Notes: generated from the sequence alone by a model not told the origin. A DNA stretch of 64,000 bases from Thermoplasmata archaeon (GCA_003552585.1 PUNK01000014.1:17052-81051); one strand, 5' to 3'; numbered from the stretch's first letter, positions 28,950 to 38,835 are shown. Translations and numbers: made by a program.

Positions 28950-29680
28950 AAAAATCGGCAGAACCGAACAACCCAAAACCTTTTTTCCTCCTTATTTCAT
29001 TATTTGATATACTCATGACTCGTGGGAAGAATGATAAAAAGAAAAAGCCTAGATACAGGCGTCGTCTAATCCATAATAGAAACTTCCAATATGGATTTAT
29101 ATTCCTGATAATAGCACTTATCTTATCCTTCGCATCGATCAATTTAACTCATGCTGAAAGTGTCCAAAGTGGACAGATCCCAGAAGAGGATAGAGATGAC
29201 TTATTTTCCGTAAGACTGGACACGCCTATAGATGTGATAAATCGTACTATCAGGTTGACGTATGTAGCGAACGAGAGTACGGAGAATGCTACACTGCAGG
29301 CGCTGGAAGAACCGGATTCTGAGGCCTTGAAAACATTCGAGATCGAGCCCAATGAAAGTATTGAGGAGTCGCTCCCCGCAGGCACTAATTGGCTGATCGT
29401 TAAACATGAAAACGAGGGTATGGAAGGCGTTATTTTTTACGAACATGTCATCGAATATCGTTCCTATCCTTATGCCTGGGCTTCCATCCCCGCACTTTTA
29501 TTCGTCATGATGGGTGTTATATTCATTTACAGGTCATATATGACCATTATACAACAAGTCCATTCCGAAGAACAGCAGAGAAGAGATGAGGATGGCGTTC
29601 CGTTTAGCCCGTTCGGTGAAAAGATGGCTGAAGAGGAAGAAACGGAACAAGAATACGAGACGATATATGAGAAGCAATGA
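28946..29680 (+). CDS. Two-TM membrane protein with extracytoplasmic domain, at the end of the dpp operon
   Basis: TM FIFLIIALILSFASIN and WASIPALLFVMMGVIFIYRSY flank a ~130-aa domain; start overlaps the dppF stop. Confidence 0.7.
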   Translation: MKKSAEPNNPKPFFLLISLFDILMTRGKNDKKKKPRYRRRLIHNRNFQYGFIFLIIALILSFASINLTHAESVQSGQIPEEDRDDLFSVRLDTPIDVINRTIRLTYVANESTENATLQALEEPDSEALKTFEIEPNESIEESLPAGTNWLIVKHENEGMEGVIFYEHVIEYRSYPYAWASIPALLFVMMGVIFIYRSYMTIIQQVHSEEQQRRDEDGVPFSPFGEKMAEEEETEQEYETIYEKQ

Positions 29681-29694
29681 GGGTTGTGTAATAT

Positions 29695-30135
29695 ATGGAA
29701 AATCATTTTGAGGACAAAGTTGTTTATTTCAGCCATCCTGCCTTTTCTTACAGAACAAAAACCGAAGAGTTGTGCATAGAGATAATAAAAGAAGAATTAG
29801 GTGCAAAAAAGGTGTATAACCCTGCTAAATACGGGTATAAAGATGATATGTTGGAGAAAATAGAGAAATCGGATGCCATCGTAGGGATGGCGGTCAGCAA
29901 AAAACTGACCTACTTGGTATGGCAGGAGATGGAATTGGGTGAGAAAAGTGGCGCAGACATTTACACGTTCATGACGGAGAGCAGACATGATATCGGCCCT
30001 TTGGTTAAAGGGATACCTGACAACGTTAAAAAATTAACAAAAAAAGAATCAGAAGCCTTTGGCTATCAGGCACTTTCTCATAGACGTGAGAGTCTTATGA
30101 GCATGTTTTTGGGGAACTGGAAAAAACGCTTTTAA
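29695..30135 (+). CDS. Conserved hypothetical, nucleoside 2-deoxyribosyltransferase-like fold suspected
   Basis: 146 aa; VVYFSHPAFSYRTKTEELCIEIIKEELG...DDMLEKIEKSDAIVGM...WQEMELGEKSGADIY. Confidence 0.55.
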   Translation: MENHFEDKVVYFSHPAFSYRTKTEELCIEIIKEELGAKKVYNPAKYGYKDDMLEKIEKSDAIVGMAVSKKLTYLVWQEMELGEKSGADIYTFMTESRHDIGPLVKGIPDNVKKLTKKESEAFGYQALSHRRESLMSMFLGNWKKRF

Positions 30136-30150
30136 ACACATAAAACCATT

Positions 30151-31005
30151 TCACAGGTTATCATATTCGTAGATCTTTTCACCATCATGATAGATACGTA
30201 TGTTTCCTTCTGAAGAGACTGCGATGGCAACAGCTCTAGTCTTCGAAGTTATTGCCGCAGCTGCAAGGTGTCTCCCTCCCAACCCTTCTTCTAGATCATA
30301 TTCTTCTTTACCTTCGTACATCACGTACCTACCCGCTGCGATCGGATAACCTTTCTCGTCGATAATTGTTGCTCCATCCATCATCGAGTATTCCTTCATG
30401 GTGTTCCAATTTTCTCTATTTTTTATGCTGATATCTCCTTTTTTAACCCCTGCTAAAGGATTTCTTATCATCTCTCTCGTTCTGTTCAGAACGTTGTTAA
30501 CGTCACCTAATATCAGAAGAGCCCCACAGGGTATACCTTCTTTCCCTTCTTTTACGATCTGAGATCCTATCTTAAAGGCTGCTTCAAGAACTTCTATATT
30601 GACGTGATCTCCAAGTCGATCTTTCAGACTTATCACGCCCATGTTTTCCATCTCAAAAAATAATATGGATCTGATCTCGCTCACGATGGCAAGCAATACC
30701 CTGTCTGTAGAGTCGATCAGTCCTTCGGAATAAAACCATAGGACGATATCTTCAGCATGGTCCAACACCTCGAGTCCGGTTGGTGTTGCAAAGTTCGTTT
30801 TTCGTATGTACACTCCAGATCTCTGAAGCATCTTGGATAAGGGAGGTTTATTGGTCGCTATGATCAAAGGGGTGTTTGGGAACTTTTCAGAGATATCCTC
30901 CATTATGCTTTGGTTGTCAGAATAAAGAATGATTATGTCTGGTTTGAAGTCGTTGTAACACGTTTTTATGGTGTTTATCGGTGATGTCATCTTATAGCTG
31001 GGCAT
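30151..31005 (-). CDS. dacZ: Diadenylate cyclase (DacZ-like, DisA_N domain)
   Basis: C-terminal DAC domain: MDGATIIDEKGYPIAAGRYV... GLGGRHLAAAAITSKTRAVAIAVSSEGNIRIYHDG; N-terminal domain as in archaeal DacZ. Confidence 0.85.
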   Translation of the reverse strand: MPSYKMTSPINTIKTCYNDFKPDIIILYSDNQSIMEDISEKFPNTPLIIATNKPPLSKMLQRSGVYIRKTNFATPTGLEVLDHAEDIVLWFYSEGLIDSTDRVLLAIVSEIRSILFFEMENMGVISLKDRLGDHVNIEVLEAAFKIGSQIVKEGKEGIPCGALLILGDVNNVLNRTREMIRNPLAGVKKGDISIKNRENWNTMKEYSMMDGATIIDEKGYPIAAGRYVMYEGKEEYDLEEGLGGRHLAAAAITSKTRAVAIAVSSEGNIRIYHDGEKIYEYDNL

Positions 31006-31029
31006 GTGTATGGCAGTATTTTATTTTTT

Positions 31030-31929
31030 TTACAGTTCAAACGATTCTAGATCCCTTGGGATCGTTGTATTAGGAAATTCTTCCCTCGCAGTTTTCAAAA
31101 GTTCACTGACCTCCTCGTATCTCGGGCTGATATGTACCAAAAACAGGCGATCGACATCTGCTTTCTTAGCGATATTGGCTGCTTGGTCTACACTCGTATG
31201 ACCGTATTCATTGGCCTTTTCTGATAGTGTGCTATCCATAGTTCCTTCGTGTATCAGAAAATCTGCATTTTCTGCAGCTTGAGCCACCTCTGCACAGGGT
31301 CTGGTATCTCCGCTATAAACGATAGTTCTCCCTTTTCTAGGAGGGCCGAGAACATCCTTTGGAGATATTATACCTCCATCTATCTCTACAGATCCTCCTC
31401 TTTGAAGCCTGCCAAACAAGGGACCTTCAGGTATCCCTAGAGAAAGTGCTTTTGGCTTGTCGAATCTTCCTGGACGGTCGTTCTCTTTGAATTTGTAACC
31501 CAGTGATGGTACATTATGGTCCACTCTAAACGATTTTATGGAGAAGTACTTGAATTTAAGTAATGCACCGGGTTGTATGTCTTGAACTTTGACTTCAAAA
31601 CTCGGATTAAAATATCCCAGTTCTAGTAAGCCTTTCACCACTGAACAAGTACCTTCTGGGCCGTATATATATAGAGGGGTATCTCTATCGTTGAGTTTCA
31701 TACTCTGTATGAGTCCTGGCAGCCCCAAGAAATGATCGCCGTGAAAATGAGTTATGAATATCTTATCAACATCCATGAAAGATAGCGAAGAGCGCATGAG
31801 CTGCCGCTGAGTCCCTTCACCGCAGTCGAAAAGTATGACTTCACTTTGGTATTTGACTGCTATGGACAATACGTTCCTCTTAGGTGAAGGATAGCTTCCA
31901 CCTGTACCTAGAAATACCAGTTTCATCAT
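31030..31929 (-). CDS. rnz: Ribonuclease Z
   Basis: KLVFLGTGGSYPSPKRNVLSIAV; ITHFHGDHFLGLPGL; VYSGDTRPC; HTSVDQAANIAKKADVDRLFLVHISPRY. Confidence 0.92.
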   Translation of the reverse strand: MMKLVFLGTGGSYPSPKRNVLSIAVKYQSEVILFDCGEGTQRQLMRSSLSFMDVDKIFITHFHGDHFLGLPGLIQSMKLNDRDTPLYIYGPEGTCSVVKGLLELGYFNPSFEVKVQDIQPGALLKFKYFSIKSFRVDHNVPSLGYKFKENDRPGRFDKPKALSLGIPEGPLFGRLQRGGSVEIDGGIISPKDVLGPPRKGRTIVYSGDTRPCAEVAQAAENADFLIHEGTMDSTLSEKANEYGHTSVDQAANIAKKADVDRLFLVHISPRYEEVSELLKTAREEFPNTTIPRDLESFEL

Positions 31930-32082
31930 CTAAGGAAAGATGAAGCACGATTATAAACAGTTTTTCCAAGTCTTATGAGCATATTTTAAATATATTGAAC
32001 TGTTATTTAGGATGTAGGTGTTACTCTGACCGATAAAGATCCGGAGAAGAAGTCTGAAAACGATGATGATGAAGGAGACGAG

Positions 32083-32349
32083 GTGAAGGAAAAATTGGTA
32101 TCTAGCCTTTTAGAAGGAAAACGGATGGAGGCGTATGCTGAACACCGTACGGTAGATATGAATTGCTGTCATCTCTGTGAATCTATAACGTACAAAAAAA
32201 TACCTGGAAAGGAAATCGGAGAAAAGTGGTTCTGTATAGACTGTTTGAAGAAATTGAAAGAAATACTTGATACTTTGGATCAGTGGGAAGAGGAATTGGC
32301 CATAGGTAGTAAGATGAAAGAGCAGATGGATGAGAGCCTGGGTATCTAA
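32083..32349 (+). CDS. Small treble-clef/zinc-finger protein (coding may extend upstream)
   Basis: CCHLCESITYKKIPGKEIGEKWFCIDCLKKL; GTG start at 32083; acidic in-frame codons upstream (TDKDPEKKSENDDDEGDE). Confidence 0.65.
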   Translation: MKEKLVSSLLEGKRMEAYAEHRTVDMNCCHLCESITYKKIPGKEIGEKWFCIDCLKKLKEILDTLDQWEEELAIGSKMKEQMDESLGI

Positions 32350-32402
32350 ACCTTAACACTACTACTCAAAGGATTGAAATATAAAGAGGTCATTTTAGGA
32401 AC

Positions 32403-34733
32403 GTGGCATTCGAACACACTCTTGTGAAAGAAGGAATGATAGAAGAACGGGCTTATCAGATAAATATAGCTAGAGCAGCTCAGTATAGCTCGACACTTGT
32501 TGTTCTCCCTACCGGGATGGGGAAGACCATAATAGCATTCATGGTGATGGCTGAAAGAAAAAAAAGATATCCCGATAGAAAAATTCTTTTTATGGCACCG
32601 ACCAAACCACTGGTGCATCAACATGCTAGGGATATAGAAGATATGCTGAAGATCGGATCTCCAACCGTATTCACCGGCGAGGTTTCACCGGAGAAAAGAA
32701 TGAAGCTCTGGAAGGATAATGATGTGATAGTATCTACTCCTCAGGTGATAAGGAACGACGTTATGGCAGGCAGGATAGATCTGGAGGAGGTTTCTCTTGT
32801 TATCTTCGATGAAGCTCACCGTGCCACGGGAGGATATGCTTACTGTTATATAGGCGAGAAGTACAAGGATACTGGTGGTCTGGCTTTGGGACTTACCGCT
32901 TCTCCCGGCAGCGATATAGAAAGGATAAGGGAGGTTTGTGAAGTGTTGGGATTTGAGAACGTTGAGATACGTACTAAATATGATCCAGATGTTATCAATT
33001 ACATCAAAAAGAGGGATATACAGTGGATAGAAGTTGAGCTCACACCCAAACAGAAGAGAGTTGTTAAGCTTCTTAAAAAAGTGCTTGAGAAGCACGTAAA
33101 GAAACTCCAACATCATGGTTTTCTAACGGGAAGAAATCCTAAAGCTGTTTCCAGAAAAAAAATTCTTGAGGCAAATCGTAGGATACAAGCCCAGATCCAT
33201 GGAGGAGGAAAAAACTCACTTTTCAATGCAGCTAGCCTTTGTGCAGGATGCCTAAAATTGGACCATGCGATCGATCAGGCTGAGACACAGGGTCCTGATG
33301 CTTTACGAGATTTTTTGGAGAAGTTAAAGAACGAGGCTGAAGCCAAAGGAGGCACGAGGGCGGCCTCAAGGATCATGAATGCACCTGAGATCAAGGAAGT
33401 CATGATGATACTCGCTAGTCTTAAAGAAGAACACCCGAAGGTGCAAAAGACTGTGGATGTGGTCAAGGAACAGATCGAGAGAGATGGAGATTCAAGGATC
33501 ATCGTATTCACATCATATCGTTTCAGTGCCAAGAAGTTGAACAGGAGGCTTGCGTCTAAACCCGGCTTACTTCCAGTGCGGTTCGTAGGCCAGAGCGATA
33601 AAGAGGGTGACAAGGGTCTGAAACAGGCAGAACAGGTTCAGGCGATAAACGATTTCGAGGATGGGAAGTACAACGTGTTGGTGGCGACGAGTATAGGAGA
33701 GGAGGGATTGGATATTCCATCGACCGATCTTGTTGTTTTTTATGAGCCAGTTGCTTCAGAAATCAGAACTATACAGAGACGTGGGAGGACGGCTAGAAAA
33801 CGTGAAGGAAAGGTCATCGTATTGATAACGAAAGGGACAAGAGACGAGGGTTATTATTGGGCAAGTAAGAACCGTGAGAAGAAGATGATCAGAAATCTTT
33901 ATTCTCTCAAAGAAGGTTTGAAAGATAATTTTAAAGTTGATTCATCGATGGATGGGATGCAAATGCCAGATAAGGACAAGTATGATGTGGTGAAGAAAAA
34001 GAGCAAGAAGGATCTGAAGAAGAGGGCCGATGGACCGGATAAAAAGAAGACCAAAGGCCAGCGTTCATTGATCGAATTCGATGAGGTTGTTGGAAATGAT
34101 AAAAAAGAAGCTCATGAGATCACCGTAGATGTTAGAGAACAGAACAGTGATGTGGTGAGAGAGCTTTCGAAAAAAGATCTGAATATAAACGTCACAAGAT
34201 TGTCCACCGGAGATTACATAGTTTCGCAGGATGTTGCGGTCGAAAGAAAAAGTGTGGAGGATTTTTTAGAATCTCTTATCGACGGCAGGCTGTTCGCACA
34301 GGCAAGATCCCTCTCCAAAGAGTACATCCATCCCGTTATTATCATTGAAGGCGAAGGGCTATACAGGAAACGGAACATAGATGATAGGGCCATATATGGT
34401 GCATTGATATCTCTGGCTACGGATTTTAAAATACCTATATTGCCATCGGCCGATGGAAAAGAAACCGCTGGATTGATCCATGCGATGATAAAAAGAAAGG
34501 ATAAAAAGAAGAAAAGTGGTAGGCGTAGACCGGATAAGAGCACTTTAAGCGACCGGGATTCGAAGCTTTTCATAATAGAAGGACTTCCAAACGTATCTGG
34601 AACCTTGGCTCAGAGGCTTTTAGAACATTTTGGTAGTGTGAGGGCTGTTTTTGAAGCGGACTTGGAGGAGCTGCAGGAGGTCGAAGGTATCGGCCCATCT
34701 ACTGCGAAGAAGATAATCGAAATTTTGGAGTGA
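32403..34733 (+). CDS. hef: Hef/FANCM-type helicase-nuclease (SF2 helicase + ERCC4 nuclease + HhH)
   Basis: LPTGMGKTIIAF, IFDEAHRA, GLTASPG, QRRGRTARKREG; nuclease VERKSVEDFLESLIDGRL; HhH LPNVSGTLAQRLLEHFGSVRAVFEADLEELQEVEGIGPSTAKKI. Confidence 0.92.
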   Translation: MAFEHTLVKEGMIEERAYQINIARAAQYSSTLVVLPTGMGKTIIAFMVMAERKKRYPDRKILFMAPTKPLVHQHARDIEDMLKIGSPTVFTGEVSPEKRMKLWKDNDVIVSTPQVIRNDVMAGRIDLEEVSLVIFDEAHRATGGYAYCYIGEKYKDTGGLALGLTASPGSDIERIREVCEVLGFENVEIRTKYDPDVINYIKKRDIQWIEVELTPKQKRVVKLLKKVLEKHVKKLQHHGFLTGRNPKAVSRKKILEANRRIQAQIHGGGKNSLFNAASLCAGCLKLDHAIDQAETQGPDALRDFLEKLKNEAEAKGGTRAASRIMNAPEIKEVMMILASLKEEHPKVQKTVDVVKEQIERDGDSRIIVFTSYRFSAKKLNRRLASKPGLLPVRFVGQSDKEGDKGLKQAEQVQAINDFEDGKYNVLVATSIGEEGLDIPSTDLVVFYEPVASEIRTIQRRGRTARKREGKVIVLITKGTRDEGYYWASKNREKKMIRNLYSLKEGLKDNFKVDSSMDGMQMPDKDKYDVVKKKSKKDLKKRADGPDKKKTKGQRSLIEFDEVVGNDKKEAHEITVDVREQNSDVVRELSKKDLNINVTRLSTGDYIVSQDVAVERKSVEDFLESLIDGRLFAQARSLSKEYIHPVIIIEGEGLYRKRNIDDRAIYGALISLATDFKIPILPSADGKETAGLIHAMIKRKDKKKKSGRRRPDKSTLSDRDSKLFIIEGLPNVSGTLAQRLLEHFGSVRAVFEADLEELQEVEGIGPSTAKKIIEILE

Positions 34734-34783
34734 CCGTAAAATACTTGAAAAGGGGCAGGTATGATATGTAAAGGTGTAATGAT

Positions 34784-36241
34784 ATGGCGCGCAGATGGGA
34801 TGGACCATTGGATAAAAAAGACGATTACGTTTACGAGATACCCAGTTCATATTTGAAAGGAATGAGGGTAAATGGAAGGATCTTTGCAGATGAAGATCTG
34901 ATCAGATCGATAGTTCAGGATAATGCTCCTGAACAGGTGGCAAATGTAGCCACACTTCCGGGGATAATCGATGCGTCCATGGCCATGCCGGATATACACT
35001 GGGGGTACGGTTTTCCTATCGGAGGGGTAGCCGCCCTCGATGTGGACGAAGGTGTTATTTCACCAGGAGGGGTTGGATACGATATCAATTGTGGTGTGAG
35101 GTTAGTTCGCACAGAACTGTCCTTCGATGAGGTGAAACCAAAGGTTAAAGCACTTGTTGATGAGTTTTACAAAAACGTTCCTGCTGGTGTTGGGAAGAAG
35201 GCGAAAATTAAACTTAAGCGTGGAGAGTTGAATAAAGTACTGGATAGAGGTGTACGATGGGCTGTAGAGGAAGGCTATGGCTGGGATGAAGACAAAAAAA
35301 GGATAGAGGATAACGGGATGATGGAGGAGGCAGATCCTGAAAAGGTGAGTATGAAGGCCAAGCAGAGAGGCGAACCCCAGCTTGGTACTTTAGGCGGGGG
35401 AAATCACTTCTTAGAGATCCAAAAGGTAGATAAGATATTTGATGAAGAGGCAGCCAAAGCCTTCGGTATAGAGGAAGGGATGGTTACCGTTATGATCCAT
35501 ACTGGGTCTAGGGGATGCGGTCACCAAATAGCATCAGATTATATCAAAAACATGGAAAGGGCTGTAAAAAAATACTCGATCAACCTTCCCGACAAACAGC
35601 TGGCATGTGCACCTTTTGATTCTAAAGAGGGTCAGGATTATTTCGCCGCTATGAGTTGCGGTGCAAATTATGCATGGACTAACAGGCAGTTGATACTTCA
35701 CTGGGTGAGAGAGAGTTTTGAGAACATCATGGACGAGAAAGCAGAGGATATGGGTATGGATGTTGTGTATGATGTTTGCCATAATATAGCTAAGAAAGAG
35801 AAACATCGGGTGGAGAACAGAAAGAAGGATGTAGTGATCCACAGGAAAGGAGCCACTCGCGCTTTCGCACCGGGGAGAAAGGAAGTCCCTAAGATTTATA
35901 GAGACATCGGTCAACCGGTGATAATACCCGGTGATATGGGCACGGCGAGTTACCTTATGAGGGGTAGAAAGCTCAGCATGAAACGTGCATGGGGTTCTAC
36001 GTGTCATGGGGCAGGTAGGGTGATGTCCCGTACAGGTGCTCGACGTAGTTTCAATCTGAATAAGATAAAGAGTGACCTGAGCAGTAAGGGTATTTATGTA
36101 AGAGCCGCTACAGACAAAGTTCTTCTCGAAGAGAGTCCAGAAGCCTATAAAGAGATAGATAGGGTGGTTGAGGTTACTCATAACGCAGGACTTTCTAAGA
36201 TCGTCGCAAAGATGGTGCCCATGGGAGTTATGAAGGGGTGA
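34784..36241 (+). CDS. rtcB: RNA-splicing ligase RtcB
   Basis: MPDIHWGYGFPIGGVAALDVDEGVISPGGVGYDINCGVRL; GTLGGGNHFLEIQ; MIHTGSRGCGHQI; HGAGRVMSR. Confidence 0.95.
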   Translation: MARRWDGPLDKKDDYVYEIPSSYLKGMRVNGRIFADEDLIRSIVQDNAPEQVANVATLPGIIDASMAMPDIHWGYGFPIGGVAALDVDEGVISPGGVGYDINCGVRLVRTELSFDEVKPKVKALVDEFYKNVPAGVGKKAKIKLKRGELNKVLDRGVRWAVEEGYGWDEDKKRIEDNGMMEEADPEKVSMKAKQRGEPQLGTLGGGNHFLEIQKVDKIFDEEAAKAFGIEEGMVTVMIHTGSRGCGHQIASDYIKNMERAVKKYSINLPDKQLACAPFDSKEGQDYFAAMSCGANYAWTNRQLILHWVRESFENIMDEKAEDMGMDVVYDVCHNIAKKEKHRVENRKKDVVIHRKGATRAFAPGRKEVPKIYRDIGQPVIIPGDMGTASYLMRGRKLSMKRAWGSTCHGAGRVMSRTGARRSFNLNKIKSDLSSKGIYVRAATDKVLLEESPEAYKEIDRVVEVTHNAGLSKIVAKMVPMGVMKG

Positions 36242-36282
36242 CATCCTCCCACACGGCAGACCCGTGGGGTTCTCTACCTCTG
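36239..36282 (-). mobile_element. Orphan fragment resembling the right end / omegaRNA 3' end of an IS200/IS605-IS1341 (TnpB) element
   Basis: Reverse complement reads GGTAGAGAACCCCACGGGTCTGCCGTGTGGGAGGATGTCA: a hairpin followed by GGAGGATGTCA, the remembered hallmark of archaeal IS1341-type right ends; no tnpB ORF nearby. Confidence 0.5.
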
Positions 36283-36438
36283 AACAGTATAGACTTTGTC
36301 CGACGCTCTCAAAATCAACTTCTTAACAAGTGTATACCAGTGTTCTGCTTTATAAGTAAATAGGGGTTGAAATGAGGAAAAAATATAAATAGTCTGAGGT
36401 TTTCTCTTATCTGAAGAATTTAGGAGGCTTAGATATAT

Positions 36439-38835
36439 ATGAAGACAAAAAAAGATGCCAGATGGAAGGTGTTGGTTGTAGCATTTGTCCTGATTTTTGC
36501 AGGCTTTGCTGCAATGATGGTAACACCGACAGTTTTGGCAGAAGAATCCCCTGAAGTTACGACAGAACCAGCAGAGGATGTCACGCCCCATACAGCAGTA
36601 CTGAACATGTCATTCACAATGGGTGACATTGAAGAAGTAACAGTATGGTTCGAATATAATTATACTGGAGAAGACCCTGAGATCCCTGTAGGAGAAGCAG
36701 TTTATACCGTTGATGACGAGGTAACGACACACAGTCATCTACTAGATGATCTAGTCCCCGAAACAGAGTATGATTTCGTGGCTGTGCTTCAATACTATGA
36801 CGAGGAAGAAGAGGAAGATGTGACACTTCAAGGAAACATAGAAACCTTCATGACCGGTGAGATTGTAGAGGAACCAACTGTTTCTACAGAACCAGCAGAG
36901 GATATCACACCATATAGCGCAACTCTTAACATGGCATATACCCTTGGCGATGCTGGACAAGCAACTGTACAGTTCTTAGGCAACGAAACAGGAGAAACTT
37001 TAGAAAAATTAACAGAATCAGTGGTTTATGAAGATGGCGAACACGAATATGTTTTTGACGACCTTGCTCCTTGGACAGAATACGAGTATCAGGCTGTGTT
37101 GGAGTATGTCGATTCTGACGGAGAAACAGTTACACTTATGGGCGATGTGCTTGATTTCACAACTGGATCTGAAGTTACAATCGATGGGCCAGAAGAGGCA
37201 TATATTGATGAGGATGTAACTTTCGAGGCAGTTGTAATCGGAGAAATTGACGAATACAGTTGGTCCATAGTGAATATATTCGGAGACGAAGTGGACTCCG
37301 GCGAGGACGATACTTTGACTACAGTATTCGAGGATTCAGGAATGCACACAATTACGGTTGAAGTAGTAGATGTTAATGGTATCGAAGATGATGACATGGT
37401 AACAATCGATGTATTCGCTGAAGTTACGCTGACGGTCGTTGACGATGAGACTGATGATCCCGTAGAAGGTGCCGATGTAGGATTGGATTATGTGGTTCCA
37501 GTTGATCCTGAAGAGGATCCGTTACACTTCTCCGATTATGATTATACTGGTGCTGACGGGCAGGTCATATTCTCCGTGGATGTTCCCGTATTCGAAGACG
37601 GTCTAGGAGATGAAATATATGGTCAATATTCTGCTGGTCATACTGATTACGTACGTGAATCAGGTGAATTCACCGGCACGTCATATGAGATCAGACTCAC
37701 TCCCAGAACGGAATGGACTGTAGAAGTCGGACCTATCGTTGAAGTTATAGATCCAGCTGACGATCCTTTCCCAGTTCCTGAAGCAGAAGTAACTCTAACA
37801 TGGAATGATCAAGAGATGGTAACGGAGACCGGTTCTGACGGTATTGCTAGTTTCGCTGTCGATTTCAATCCAGATACAGATGAAACCGAATTCGACGCTC
37901 AGATATGGCACGAGGATTATCTGATGAACCACACCAGTTTTGTAGGCTCCTCTTCCTTTGCGTACAGGATAGCTGAAGGATATTATTTCCCTGAGATCTT
38001 GCTTGAAGAACACTTCACCTTTGAGATAGGACCTGTGGTCGATGAAGATGGCGACCCAATAGATAGAGTACAAGTGACCATAATGTACGATGAATACTAC
38101 GCAGAGGATGAAACACTCCCTGATGGAATAGCTGTATTCAACACAAGGGACATTTTCGTCAATCCGTACGACGAGGGCGTAGATGCTACATTCTACCATG
38201 AAGACTACATGACTAAGGAAGCACATGTATTCCCAGATGAAGAAGTGGTCCTTCTACCAAGGGTTGCGGTCACAGTCGGTCCGGTAGTAGATCAGGAAGG
38301 TGAACCAGTTAGTGGAGCTACCGTAACACTTGTTGCTGAAGAATGGCAGGAGAGCGAAGACACTGATGCCGATGGAAACGCAGTATTCTATCCACCATTC
38401 GATCCTGAAGGAGTAACCTTCACTTATACGATATCCCACTGGGACCTTGAAGAGGATGTGACAGGAACGTTCACCGGAACTTCTTCCGGAGAGATAGAAA
38501 TTGAAATAGAGGAAGATGAACCTGTTGATGAACCTATATCCACCGCAGTCCTTGCAGGAGTAGGTATAATCATCATCATAATCATCGTGATAATCGTTGT
38601 TATGATGATGAGGAAGAAGCCTGTAGAGGCTGAGGAAGAAGAGGAACTCTTTGAAGAAGAAGATCTCTTTGAAGAAGAAGAGGAAGATCTCTTTGAGGAA
38701 GAAGAGGACCTCTTTGAGGAAGAAGAGGAAGATCTCTTTGAGGAAGAAGAGGAAGATCTCTTTGAGGAAGAAGAGGAAGATCTCTTTGAGGAAGAAGAGG
38801 AAGACCTCTTTGAGGAAGAAGAGGAAGAACTATAG
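36439..38835 (+). CDS. Secreted/membrane-anchored surface protein, FN3/PKD/CarboxypepD-like domains, polyacidic repeat tail
   Basis: 798 aa; signal peptide; two FN3-like units (TTEPAEDVTPHTAVLNMSF / STEPAEDITPYSATLNMAY); repeated 'VGPVVDEDGDPIDRVQVTI' units; TM VLAGVGIIIIIIIVIIVVMMM; tail (DLFEEEEE)n. Confidence 0.85.
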   Translation: MKTKKDARWKVLVVAFVLIFAGFAAMMVTPTVLAEESPEVTTEPAEDVTPHTAVLNMSFTMGDIEEVTVWFEYNYTGEDPEIPVGEAVYTVDDEVTTHSHLLDDLVPETEYDFVAVLQYYDEEEEEDVTLQGNIETFMTGEIVEEPTVSTEPAEDITPYSATLNMAYTLGDAGQATVQFLGNETGETLEKLTESVVYEDGEHEYVFDDLAPWTEYEYQAVLEYVDSDGETVTLMGDVLDFTTGSEVTIDGPEEAYIDEDVTFEAVVIGEIDEYSWSIVNIFGDEVDSGEDDTLTTVFEDSGMHTITVEVVDVNGIEDDDMVTIDVFAEVTLTVVDDETDDPVEGADVGLDYVVPVDPEEDPLHFSDYDYTGADGQVIFSVDVPVFEDGLGDEIYGQYSAGHTDYVRESGEFTGTSYEIRLTPRTEWTVEVGPIVEVIDPADDPFPVPEAEVTLTWNDQEMVTETGSDGIASFAVDFNPDTDETEFDAQIWHEDYLMNHTSFVGSSSFAYRIAEGYYFPEILLEEHFTFEIGPVVDEDGDPIDRVQVTIMYDEYYAEDETLPDGIAVFNTRDIFVNPYDEGVDATFYHEDYMTKEAHVFPDEEVVLLPRVAVTVGPVVDQEGEPVSGATVTLVAEEWQESEDTDADGNAVFYPPFDPEGVTFTYTISHWDLEEDVTGTFTGTSSGEIEIEIEEDEPVDEPISTAVLAGVGIIIIIIIVIIVVMMMRKKPVEAEEEEELFEEEDLFEEEEEDLFEEEEDLFEEEEEDLFEEEEEDLFEEEEEDLFEEEEEDLFEEEEEEL
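38645..38832 (+). repeat. 24-bp in-frame tandem repeat (GATCTCTTTGAGGAAGAAGAGGAA = DLFEEEEE), about 8 LF units
   Basis: Direct reading of near-identical 18- to 24-bp units at the 3' end of the surface-protein gene. Confidence 0.92.

Noticed and set aside
34784-36241. Intein in RtcB
   Set aside because: 485-aa length is typical of intein-free RtcB and motifs are continuous.
35534-36244. 236-aa minus-strand ORF
   Set aside because: Fully antisense to clear rtcB; Cys/His/Ser-rich, no recognisable family.
38640-38835. CRISPR-like periodic repeat
   Set aside because: No spacers; it is an in-frame coding minisatellite.
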